64,000 nucleotides of DNA, taken from the NCBI GenBank assembly GCA_030272155.1, contig CP126197.1, positions 2,170,001 through 2,234,000 of the forward strand, given 5' to 3'. The notes beneath the pieces were generated by a model that ran no database searches, was not told the DNA's origin, and was given only the letters and a program-made list of their open reading frames with translations. The DNA comes from Tetradesmus obliquus. Taxonomy: Eukaryota; Chlorophyta; Chlorophyceae; Sphaeropleales; Scenedesmaceae. The translations under genes were made by a program, and so were the position numbers. This document shows positions 1-9,553 of the stretch, one piece after another; within the stretch, counting starts at the first letter, position 1; the number at the start of each line of letters is the position of its first letter.

Positions 1-345
1 TGTTTGGTCACCGTGGGGTTCTGCTCTGCACTGGCGAGCAGCTGGTCACTTTTGGGCCAGTACTTCTGTCTGCTGGTGCGTCAACTGTGCGGTGTAAAAC
101 CACGATCGCATTCATTCCAAAAGCTTCACGTAGGTCACGAGCGCTCCCGCACCTCGCTACCCTGTCTCGTGTCCCACTTCACTTCGTTCCTGCCGTACGG
201 TTCACACAAGCAGCAGCATCGATAACTCGCTCCATATATACGTAAAACATATTGTTAAGTAGGCGCGTGGATCCGCCTTTTGGCGGTTGCTGCCCAACTC
301 ACCTTCCTCTAGCCTGCTCAGCAGTGCTGCTGCAGCTCGATAGCC
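1..345. other. Upstream region of the lipase gene
   Basis: No convincing gene. A TATATA element lies at 235-240, about 105 bp before the lipase start codon, and could be its core promoter. The short ORF at 4-225 has no recognisable features. Confidence 0.4.
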
Positions 346-2473
346 ATGCGCGGCTCCTTAGCCGTTCTGCTGGTTGTTTTCCTATCTTTTCTGAATCTAG
401 CTAGCGGACAGACGGTATTAGATGCTCTCACCGGCCTATGGCGCGGCAATCAAGGCAGTGTGCAGCGGGGTGCTGTCAACCTGGCACGCCTGTCAGCAAG
501 GCCGGCCCAGTACAACTTTACCCTGCCTCAGTGCAAAACAACAGACGTGTTGCTCAACAACGGAGGCTTCCCCAAAGATTGGGCTAGGTTGCAACCTCAG
601 GAACAGGTGGGAAGGGGTGCAGTGACGCACAGAACCGTGCAGCCTAGGACTGCTGTCACTTGCTGCCAAGCAGACAAGTGACACAGCTCACCCAAACCTT
701 TACAAGCACACCTGCCTGCTGCAATGGCAAACAACTTCATCCACCTCTAGCCAGCTGAGCGTGCAAGTTACCCAAGACAGCTGTGTCATCATTCGACTTG
801 CTGACTGCCAATGAGTTTGTGAGACTCATTGGGACACAGTGAGCTTGCAGCTTCCAGCCCTTTGCCACCCTGCACGCCATTGCTTCCACACTCACGTTCA
901 TCCCTTGCTGCCACTGCTGCCTACAAAACGCACAGGTGCTGCACCCCATCAACCTCGTGATGATGCAGCTGGCGTATGCAGTGTACCAACCGCCAGATGC
1001 CCTGACGGGCTGCTTGCAGGCCATGGGCATCGTGCCCAACAGCATCAAGGTGGTGGAGGCAAATGTGCCAGAGTATGACACAGTGCGCACAGCCTACGTG
1101 ATGATGGCTGCCAACCAGCGCATCTTTGTGCTGTTACGGTGAGCAGGCGGTGTGCACCGCACCTGTGATGGAAAGCGTAAGACACCTCTTACGTGCACTC
1201 ATGTGTTGACTGAGATGCCCCTGCCTATGCATCGTCAGCATGCCAGCATGCAGCTACACGTCATGCACCGCCTGCTACTGATGCCGGCTTGCAAACATAC
1301 CGAGTCTCCTAGGTACAATGCATGCACCATGTGGTGTCTCGCTGTGCACGCAGGGGCTCCGTAGTGACAAGGGACACACTCACGCATGACGTCACAAGCA
1401 AAATGCCAGCTTGCAACCACACGCCGTGCACTGCCTGCCGTGTTCTGTTGTGCATGCAGGAGCTCCGTAGTAACCAGGGACACACTCACGCATGACGTCA
1501 CCGTCAACATGCCAGCTTGCAGCTACACGTCGCGCACTGCCTGCCGTGTTCTGTTGTGCATGCAGGGGCTCCGTAGTAACCAGGGACACACTCACGCCTG
1601 ACGTCACCTTCAACATGCCAGCTTGCAGCCACACGTCTTGCACTGCCTGCCGTGTTCTGTGGCACATGCAGGGGCTCTGTAGTGACAAGAGACGCACTCA
1701 CGCGCGACGTCACAATCAACATGGCCTGCCGACATGTCCAGCCACCAGAGAACACCTTTGGAACACCTGGCAGCGACATCAGGCTGCACAGAGGCTTCTA
1801 CCGCGCCTGGCAGGTGCTAGAACCTGGCGTAACTGCAGCTGTGCAGGCATATTTGAAGAAGGTGCCTTCTGGAGAAGTGTATGTGGTGGGGCACAGCCTG
1901 GGAGCTGCGGTGGCATCTATTGCGGCACTGCGGCTCAATGCAGTGCTCGGCGCTGCGCAAGGCAGCAGGGGCACTGTGGCTGGTGTGTGGCTGATCGCGA
2001 GCCCCAGGCCAGGTGAGAGCGATTTTATGTTGTGGCTGGCTGGCTGCTGGCATGCAGGTGGCAGCATCAAGCGTGCTGTGTGGTAAATCAATCCATCAAT
2101 CAATCAATTACATGTTTTTCTAGCAAGAGGTGAACACAGAGAAGGGAGCCACTCCCAAACCACCTTAGGTGATTCGTGGCCAGTGAGTGTGCTGTGTGGT
2201 CGGTGTTGTTTTATAAGTGCCACGCTGTGGGGTGGTGTGTGGTTTGGACGCACCAGACCAGGCATGACTTGTTGCTGCTGACTGACTGGCTGATGCCAGC
2301 AAGTGTTGGCATTGCAGGATGCAGAGAGCAGCACATGCTGCGCAGGCAGGTGCCACATGCAGCCTGACAAACCACTTGCATAGACGATTGCAGGCGCAAA
2401 ACATGAAGACTGTGCTGCTGCTTGTGCCGTTTTCTGGCAACGGCTGCCTTCGCAGCTTGCTCTGTTGCTAATG

Positions 2474-2525
<52 letters not shown>

Positions 2526-3150
2526 AGGCAACGCTGCATTCTTCCAGGCATACAACAGCATCCTGATGTCCAGGACCCTGCGCATGAGCAACAACCAAGA
2601 CTTTGCCAGCCGCATGCCCTACCCAGTTCAAGACTGCAACATAGACAACATAGCTGCCGGACCAGCTGCCCTGTTCAACCTCAACTCGCTGTTTGCGAGC
2701 ACAGCACGCTTTGAGTTTGCGCATGTCGGCCGGGCTGTGCTGATGTGCCCAGACCCTCGAACAGGCCTCACAGACTTCAGGATGTTCCCTCGTGGCTCCG
2801 AAGTTGTGGATTGCACGGCAACAGCAGACGAAGTGGATGCATCTGGCGCTACACACCAGCTGGGAAGCTATTTTGATGCCTGGAGGCGAGGCTACGCTGC
2901 AAGCAGGGGCTCGAACCTGGCGACTGATCCGCGCGTACAGTCTGTGCTGTGCAACGCATGCACGCAGCGCGCAGAGACAGTGCTAGAGCAGCTCGCGGTG
3001 CCTGCTCGGCCTGGCGGCCCAGTCACCTGCGGTGCTGACGCAAGCTGTAGTGTACAGCGCGCGTTTGCTGCTGCTACTGCGCTGGGGAACGAGCTGGTGT
3101 CGCCGTTTGGCAGGGGTGGCTCCAGCTGTGTTGGGTTTGTGTGTGCTTAG
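346..3150 (+). CDS. Secreted class-3 (fungal-type) lipase, 4 exons
   Basis: Predicted alpha/beta-hydrolase that would hydrolyse acylglycerol or galactolipid esters outside the cell or in the secretory pathway. Exons: 346-606, 936-1138, 1672-2012, 2528-3150, giving 475 aa with frame kept throughout. Residues 1-21 form a signal peptide (hydrophobic Leu/Val core, then Ala-Ser-Gly). The lipase-3 landmarks are in order: IFVLLRGS (around 149-157, the oxyanion strand), HRGFYRAW (194-201), the nucleophile elbow GHSLG with Ser230, and an NNQDFASRMPY block matching the family segment that precedes the catalytic His region. The C-terminal exon is Cys-rich. The start is the first ATG after the TATA-like element and heads the signal peptide. 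Exon 3's start is repeated four times in the preceding intron (106-bp units). Substrate is not deducible; family call is firm, exact ends less so. Confidence 0.85.
1351..1774 (+). repeat. 106-bp tandem repeat, 4 copies, carrying lipase exon-3 start
   Basis: Units begin at 1351, 1457, 1563 and 1669, an exact 106-bp period. Each holds a CAG acceptor followed by the first codons of exon 3 (GSVVTRD) and a TGACGTCA-type palindrome (1387, 1493, 1599; CGACGTCA at 1705). Only the fourth copy runs on into the full exon, so the first three are intronic shadows with intact acceptors. Confidence 0.85.
2122..2172. repeat. Dispersed short repeat, copy 1
   Basis: A core of about 51 bp beginning AGCAAGAGGTGAAC and ending CCACCTTAGGTGA recurs at 25086-25136 with few differences. 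Both copies follow an (AATC)-like tetranucleotide tract (here about 2088-2109). This resembles the tail of a SINE or LINE read from the complementary strand. It lies in lipase intron 3. Confidence 0.6.
2475..2527 (+). repeat. (CTG)n tract ending in a splice acceptor
   Basis: About 17 CTG units end in CTGCAG, which is the acceptor of lipase exon 4 (2528). The tract takes the place of a polypyrimidine tract. Confidence 0.85.
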
Positions 3151-4516
3151 TTGGCGGTGGGCGGACAGTGTAGATGTGTGCAGCATGTTGAGTACCAAAG
3201 CCTTCGTGCATGTTGAAGTGTTGGAGTGTGTTTCTAGTAGGCATATGAGCTAGGCATTTTAGGCAGCAGTGTCCAGAGGCATCCAGAGTAGTAGTGCAAT
3301 CCAGAGGTGCTGCTTCCTTTCAAGCGATGTTTTACCAGCTTAGGTAGTCGCAGTGCGTGCAGTCATGTGATGTTCTTTTCAAAGGTCGTTGCAGATAGCA
3401 TACCTGCAGTGCATTTACACATATGCATGTTGACTGGGTCAGCATAGGAGGGTTACTAAGCAGCACTGGAACATGTGTTCTGCGCTGATGCCTGTGTTGA
3501 GGGCTGCACCACCTGTGCATATTACACAGGGCTGGGGCATCTAGTATGCTAGCACGCATGTCATTCTGTGCAGCATCAGCAAAAGCTGTTTGCATCAGCA
3601 GTGCGCACGCCATATTGTGGTGCATTCTGAGCTGCAAAGACTGTGCAACGGCTGCTGGTACAGCAGCAGCAAGCACACATTGCACCGCAGCTGAGCTGCC
3701 CTATCATCTTTGCACTTGGTGCATTTTTACAGGCAGGTTCTGCACATGCCAACCGCATTGCTGCAGCTTAACAATTAGCCGTCTCCTGCCCTTGAGTGCT
3801 ACTAGCAGTGCATGGGATGAAGTGGGTGTCATAGCCATGGGTTAGGGTATAATATGACAGTTTCAGAGTACCATCAGTGCAGTGGAAGGGGTATCACTTG
3901 ATCTCTAGCTTAGGGGATGACGCCTGCTGCGATGCAGCATCTTGTTAGTCAGGTATTTTACCATCCAACATGTATGCGCGGTGGCATGTGCATCTTGCAG
4001 CACAGACCATGGGGCTGCGGCAAACCTGCAGCTGTCCAATTGTGCACATGCATCATACGGAAGAGCCAGTGCACATGCTGCTGGCAGCTGCACTGGCAGG
4101 CAGCGCCACACACTAGCAGGCTGGGAGGGTGGTCACTGGTTCCTGCAATGCAGCTGGGAAGCACGTCACATGCGTGTGTGCGCGCACAGTATTAAAGCCA
4201 ATAAATCTGTCAACAACGAGAGTAGGACCCTCAGGCTGCTGTACAACTGAGATTGAACAGCGCAGCAACACTCAAAAAACAAGCAGTACACGCACAGAAC
4301 AGAAGGTGGCGGCACACACAAAGAGTACACTGCTAGCCAGGCTGGACCAGCCGGCATGCATCCGAATGCATTCATTCCGTCAACAGACCCAGGCGCTGCG
4401 TGCACAGCCACCTCCAGCCCCAAATGCCACTGCACATGCCACTGTATCACGCGCCCCTTGCGGACACACCGGCAGCCCACATACCGAAGCACTGCTGAAA
4501 GCTACCTCTCCACGCT
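3151..4516. other. Intergenic, lipase 3' side to retrotransposon
   Basis: About 1.4 kb with only short, unsupported ORFs. It presumably holds the lipase 3' UTR. I see no RNA gene or repeat family here. Confidence 0.5.
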
Positions 4517-4700
4517 TTAATACTGCTTTCGCCATGACGATATAGATAGTGGGAAGGCATGGCTGAGGCTGCTGTAACAGCTGGCAGGAAAATGCAAGGG
4601 CTGCAAGGACACAGCCAGGTGCGAGCCCGCTGCAATGCATGCAGGAGCTGCCAGCTGTCAGCAGAGCAAACTGCTGGTCAGGTAGCCTCAGCCAATAGCC
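4517..4700 (-). repeat. Retrotransposon split repeat A, distal copy (184 bp)
   Basis: Virtually identical to 5464-5647. It starts TTAATACTGC and ends CAATAGCC on the plus strand. It forms the downstream terminus of the element in its sense orientation. Confidence 0.9.
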
Positions 4701-5276
4701 GTTTGAGGGGTTACACACTTTCAAGCACCGAGAGCGGCACAATTCAACAAGAGGCAAGACAGAGGAAAGGCGAAAGCAGCAGACAGGTGCAGGCACCGGC
4801 AGCAAAGGGAAGGCAGGGGACCAGCAACGAACAGGTCCCCAAACAAGCCTGGCGCAAGGGCGCACAACGCAGAAACAGGCAACGCAGGCCTGCAGCAGAA
4901 ACACTGCAAGAGCTGCAAAGCACCACACACTATGGGAAGCAAGCAGCATCAGCACAGCTATTAAAGCTGCACGACAGCGCACCACTGTCAGACGCTGCAT
5001 GGCAGCGGACATGACACTGTAATGTAGGGGCTGCAGCGGGCAACACCATCGCGTTGCTGCAAGGCAGCATAAAACCATGAAACCCAGCGAGCGGCACAGG
5101 TTCGGCAGGTAGCGCGGCACGTTGTGCATGTTGCGCAACTACTCTGCGGCAACTGACAACCAGTGGTCAGTCACCTGAAACCAGAGGCACCGCTAGCAAC
5201 ACAGCCACTGCAGCGCCACCACCCAGTGCACAATGCCGAACAGTAGCCACAAAAAAAAGGGGGCGGGAAGGGCGGG
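4701..5276 (-). other. Retrotransposon spacer between repeats
   Basis: 576 bp between the B1/A2 composite and the terminal A copy. No credible ORF; minus-strand ORFs here are Cys/Leu-rich noise. It ends in an A-rich then G-rich tract near 5250-5276. Confidence 0.6.
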
Positions 5277-5465
5277 CGAGTTGCAGTTCGCATGAACAGC
5301 AACGAAACGTGCAGGGCTAGACGCCTGCGCATGCTAAGTGGCCTTCGGCAGCAGTGAGGTAATGACGTGTTATGACTGTCACCTCACCCACTGCTTGCCT
5401 TTGACCAGGCAAGCAGGGATACAGCTACGCTGCATTAACCGCAATGAACAAGTCCATTGCACATT
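5277..5465 (-). repeat. Retrotransposon split repeat B, internal copy (189 bp)
   Basis: Matches 8923-9111 over the full 189 bp. It abuts and overlaps by two bases the internal A copy, which is the diagnostic composite junction of split direct repeats. Confidence 0.9.
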
Positions 5466-5647
5466 AATACTGCTTTCGCCATGACGATATAGATAGTGGG
5501 AAGGCATGGCTGAGGCTGCTGTAACAGCTGGCAGGAAAATGCAAGGGCTGCAAGGACACAGCCAGGTGCGAGCCCGCTGCAATGCATGCAGGAGCTGCCA
5601 GCTGTCAGCAGAGCAAACTGCTGGTCAGGTAGCCTCAGCCAATAGCC
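5464..5647 (-). repeat. Retrotransposon split repeat A, internal copy (184 bp)
   Basis: Second copy of the 4517-4700 repeat, placed directly beside the internal B copy. Confidence 0.9.
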
Positions 5648-6062
5648 ACATTGAAAAGACAATGGAGGGGGAGGGCTGCAAGCAGCAAGGCTTGCAGCCC
5701 ACCTGGCCCGCCGCAACACGGCGCGCAGATAGAAGCCACAACACATGTGGCAGGCAAACAAACAGACGAACCCCAGCGCACACCACTAACGCAGCAAACA
5801 CTCACGCTGCCAAACCTACACCGCTGAATCCAGGGCTGGGGCCGTTAACTGCTGCGAGAAGCAGCAGCAGAAGCAAACGCAAACCAAAAACACACAACCA
5901 CCAGCACAAACCGCCACTGCAGCAAGCATACATGCTGCCAACCTTCAAACCTCTGAATGTAGTGCTGGGGCCGACAACTGCTGCAAGCAGCAGCAACAGC
6001 AAATCAAATGCTGAGCAGCAGCCTTTGCGCAGCAAACACCTAGCTGCGGGACCAACTGCAAG
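5648..6062 (-). other. Retrotransposon region downstream of RT
   Basis: Low-complexity stretch between the RT stop codon and the internal repeats. It holds two diverged copies of a segment of about 60 bp (around 5809-5870 and 5938-6000, both containing CTGGGGCCG). No recombinase ORF is visible. Confidence 0.5.
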
Positions 6063-8036
6063 CTAGTGCTCGATGCGAACAGCTAGCAAGGGCCAGGAAC
6101 TGTGGCGCCGAGCCATAGGGCCGGTGAGCGTCGAACAAGGCAGCTGGAAGCTGTCAACCGCAAGCAGCATCAGCTCATGAAACCAAGGCTGAGCCGGCCA
6201 CAACGGCACCACCACCGTAACATTTGCACGCTCTTCGCGCACTTTCTGCACAACCTGCAGCAACATTGAGGTGGTGACAGGCGGGAAAGCAAAGGCATTG
6301 CCCCAAGCAGCCCATGGCTGCAGCAGGGCATCAACGCCCCTGCTGCCAGGGCACTGGAACAAACTGTAGAAGCAGTGACAGTGCGTGTTTTCCGCCGAAG
6401 CAAACAGGTCTATTTTGTGCGGGCCCCACATAAGATCCAGCCAACTAAACATCTCAGAATCCAGGCGGTAGTCCCCATGGTCAACAAAGCGAGAAGGTGC
6501 ATCAGCTCTATTAAGTTCTGATTTCACCCTGACCACCTGCAGCTGAACATGCAGATCTTCAAGCACAGACCACAACAACCTGTACTCGTCCATGAGAGCA
6601 GCGGACCGTGAAGCAAAGCGCCCCAAAACAGACTCTGTCACCGTGTTATCTTCATGCAGCCTCACTACACGATCGCGCACCACAGGCTCAAAAGACAGCA
6701 GAGCCATGCGCACAGCTCGCATCTCCTGCTGGTTGATGTGCATGCACGCTTCAACAGCAGACCAGGCGCCGTGAGCAACCCCTTCGGGGCGGTCGCCCAG
6801 GACAGGCAGCACAGCGCCCCAGCCTGTGGGACATGCATCAACAAACAAATCAACAGTAGCCGGGCGCAACCGAATAGGCGACGACAAATGCTGCACAGGG
6901 ATGCTCGCCCACCACTCAAGATCACGGAAGGACTGGCGGGAGATGCTGACAGTCCCATTCCAGCCAGAAACAGACGCACAATCGTCATACAAACTACGCA
7001 GAAACAGGTTGGCCGGCATGACAGCCAGCCGCACAGACTGCGCATATCCACAAAATGCAGCTAGCTCTCGCTTTGGCACGCGGCGCTTGTTCTGCTTGGC
7101 AGCAATAGCAATGCCGCGCGCCAGGCGGGTGAGGCGGGCAACCTTGGCTAGGGGCACACAGAAGGTGCCTTGGGCCAGGTCCACAACCAGGCCCAAATGC
7201 TCCAGCCGCTGGGTGGGCTCCCACACAGACTTGGTGGGGTGGGGCGTAAAGCCAAGCCAGTACATTATGGATTGGATCCACTCAGCACCGGCTGCTGCTG
7301 TCTCCTGGTCAGGGAACACAAACAAAAAGTCATCCAAGTAGGGCAGTACCTTGCAGCCAACCTGCGCTACACTGCCACGGCTGCCAGGCGCTGCAGGGTA
7401 CATGGTGCCTGACGGCACACGGGTATGCGCAGGGGAGCGCAGATGTGCAACAAAAGGCCTAGTCACCTTGGTGAAGTAGTATGGCGAGTTATTCCAGCCG
7501 AAAGGCAAGCAGTTGATCTGATAAAACTCGCCAGCAAACTCAAAGCAAAAGTAATCGACTGCGCTAGCGTGCAGAGGCACCTGATAGAATGCGTCTGCCA
7601 TGTCAGCCTTGACAGCAAAGGCATTGCTCAAGTCGTAACGCTGCAAAAACCGCAGCGTCTCAAACCTGCACTTGCGGGCGACATTGAAGGTGTTGACATA
7701 CTTGTAATTAATCACCAGACGCCAAGAACTGCCCTTGGGCACACAAAATGCATTAGAGCAGTATGCAGGGCGGGAGGCAAGCTTGGTAAGCACACCCAAC
7801 TTGCTGAGGCGGGGCGCTTCAGTGCACAACCACCATTGCTTTTGGGCGTTGGTAGATGGCAAAGGGTTCTTGTAAAAGGGGGGCGGCGCGCGGCCACCCA
7901 GCCACTCTACAGGAACACCATGCTGCAGCCAGCTGAGCACATGCGAAGATGCACCAATGGCACGCCACTGCTTGCCGCACAATCCTAAGCGCCTGTGCAG
8001 CGGCGTGCTTGCAGGAAAGCTGTGCACGGTAACCAT
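6063..8036 (-). CDS. Reverse transcriptase / RNase H of a DIRS/PAT-type element
   Basis: Uninterrupted 657-aa ORF. The N-terminal quarter carries a WRAIGASSHVLSWLQHGV segment typical of the start of DIRS RT domains. RT motifs follow: VPKGSSWRLVINYKYVN, KADMADAFYQVPL (first catalytic Asp), INCLPFGWNNSPYYF, and YLDDFLF with the YLDD catalytic box. RNase H follows with LFVDACPTGWGAVL, then E and D residues in the expected spacing. The tail has a DLFASAENTHC segment and FAFPP, both characteristic of the region after RNase H in DIRS elements. The ATG at 8036 is used because an in-frame TGA lies three codons upstream. The ORF has no frameshift or stop, so this copy is young or under constraint. It would make element cDNA; integration would need a recombinase in trans. 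Confidence 0.9.
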   Translation of the reverse strand: MVTVHSFPASTPLHRRLGLCGKQWRAIGASSHVLSWLQHGVPVEWLGGRAPPPFYKNPLPSTNAQKQWWLCTEAPRLSKLGVLTKLASRPAYCSNAFCVPKGSSWRLVINYKYVNTFNVARKCRFETLRFLQRYDLSNAFAVKADMADAFYQVPLHASAVDYFCFEFAGEFYQINCLPFGWNNSPYYFTKVTRPFVAHLRSPAHTRVPSGTMYPAAPGSRGSVAQVGCKVLPYLDDFLFVFPDQETAAAGAEWIQSIMYWLGFTPHPTKSVWEPTQRLEHLGLVVDLAQGTFCVPLAKVARLTRLARGIAIAAKQNKRRVPKRELAAFCGYAQSVRLAVMPANLFLRSLYDDCASVSGWNGTVSISRQSFRDLEWWASIPVQHLSSPIRLRPATVDLFVDACPTGWGAVLPVLGDRPEGVAHGAWSAVEACMHINQQEMRAVRMALLSFEPVVRDRVVRLHEDNTVTESVLGRFASRSAALMDEYRLLWSVLEDLHVQLQVVRVKSELNRADAPSRFVDHGDYRLDSEMFSWLDLMWGPHKIDLFASAENTHCHCFYSLFQCPGSRGVDALLQPWAAWGNAFAFPPVTTSMLLQVVQKVREERANVTVVVPLWPAQPWFHELMLLAVDSFQLPCSTLTGPMARRHSSWPLLAVRIEH

Positions 8037-8922
8037 GCTCAGATGTCAAGAAAAGGCACCACAATGATGTGCCCCACACAGCTGCTTAATGACACAACAG
8101 CTGGGTGTTCAGACGAGTAGCCTAATGACTGGCCGTTACGTGGGAGCCGCCCCACACTCGCCTGCTGTGTGCGCAGGGCGCTTACTGCACTGCTGCTCCA
8201 GCAGATGTGCTGCCAGAGCCCATGCCTCCGTTGCCAGTGCTGCTGCTGGCTGTGAAAGCCTGCAAGCTGCTCCAGCCGCCTGTTGTGGCGCCCATGCGCA
8301 GCGCGCTGCCGAACTGGCGGCGCGCAATCAGGTGTGTGCTGCTGCTGCTGCTGCGACGGCGCACACTGCCAATGAGGCTGCTGTTCTCGCCATTGCTGCT
8401 GCTGCTGTGGCTTCTGGGGCTGTCAAAGCAGCCACTCAGCGCCAGCGCTTCACCTGCTGAGCTCCAGCTGCTGTTGCTGGGGCCCAAACAACCCCTCATG
8501 CTGAGGAGGTAAGCAGCCATACGTAGCTGCGTGCTGACGTGCAGCAAAATGCCGGTCTGTCGGGACTGCACTGTGAAGACAAGCTCCAGCCGCTGGTGCT
8601 CCTGCCTGACGCTGGTGCTGCTGCGGCGCCTGCTGCTTGTGTCACTTATCTACACCCCTAAGCGGAGATAGCTGAGCTTAAGAAACTGCGGAAAGCGCAT
8701 TAACTCAAGCCCAGCGTGCCAAAAGGGCTGAAAGAGCACGCGACGGCCGCAGGTAGCCGTGCGTTCAGCTGCCTCTGGCCGACCTAAAGCAGGTCCTTAG
8801 TTTGTTCTCAGATATACGTAAGAACGATCTGGAGATATTCGGAGGTATTAATGGATCGATTTCAGAAAAGTGATGAAAAATAGGACGTGTGCAACACTCC
8901 AAACGCTACCGAAGTAGCGAGT
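8037..8922 (-). other. Retrotransposon leader, possible Gag remnant
   Basis: About 890 bp between the terminal B repeat and the RT ORF in sense orientation. A Ser-rich minus-strand ORF at 8182-8571 (129 aa) could be a Gag remnant, but it shows no zinc knuckle or other domain. There is no tyrosine recombinase signature. Confidence 0.35.
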
Positions 8923-9111
8923 CGAGTTGCAGTTCGCATGAACAGCAACGAAACGTGCAGGGCTAGACGCCTGCGCATGCTAAGTGGCCTTCGGCAGCAG
9001 TGAGGTAATGACGTGTTATGACTGTCACCTCACCCACTGCTTGCCTTTGACCAGGCAAGCAGGGATACAGCTACGCTGCATTAACCGCAATGAACAAGTC
9101 CATTGCACATT
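8923..9111 (-). repeat. Retrotransposon split repeat B, terminal copy (189 bp)
   Basis: Forms the upstream terminus of the element in its sense orientation; same sequence as 5277-5465. Confidence 0.9.
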
Positions 9112-9553
9112 TATGCTGCCGCACTCCTGGCAGCATTTGAATGAGCAGCCCGCAGCAACAGTTGACACATCAGACGCGGACACAAACGCATGTGTGCTGT
9201 ACAGCCCTTACGTCAGGCTTCACCTCCCTGCTGCCAACTCCACTCCTGCCTGCCTATCCTCACATCAAGAACCACCGTGTGGCACACATACTACTAACTC
9301 AGCCTGATGCGCACACCAGAACATGCAGCCGGTGATGCAGCCACGCCTGTGCATGTAGCTGCATTTAACCACTCATCACACTAAAGCTGCAGTGCCGCTG
9401 CGGCATGGCAAGGAAAGCAGCTGCACTGCAACCTGATGGCCGGCCTCACACTGGAAAGTACAACCAGGCAATGCCTGTGCACACAAACTCTGCTGTCATG
9501 GCTGTCTCTTGTACTGCTGAGCCCTTGAACTGAACCAAGCGGCTGCTGTGTGT
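9112..9553. other. Intergenic, retrotransposon to ISCA2-like gene
   Basis: Nothing recognisable; it presumably contains the 3' UTR of the minus-strand ISCA2-like gene. Confidence 0.4.

Larger units (their letters stand above)
4517..9111 (-). mobile_element. PAT-like (DIRS-order) retrotransposon with split direct repeats
   Basis: The element spans 4595 bp and its coding sense is minus. Read on the minus strand the order is B repeat (9111-8923), RT/RNase H ORF (8036-6063), A repeat (5647-5464) joined to B repeat (5465-5277), 576-bp spacer, A repeat (4700-4517). This A1-ORFs-B1A2-B2 layout is the hallmark of PAT-type elements (Chlamydomonas TOC and Volvox kangaroo belong to the same order). The junction of A and B shares the dinucleotide TT at 5464-5465. 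No target-site duplication is evident, as expected for tyrosine-recombinase elements. I find no tyrosine recombinase or clear Gag in this copy, so it is probably an internally deleted derivative that still carries RT/RH. Confidence 0.85.

Noticed and set aside
4380..5138. 252-aa minus-strand ORF
   Set aside because: Overlaps the retrotransposon repeat and spacer; Cys/Leu-rich, no domain, and crosses the element boundary.
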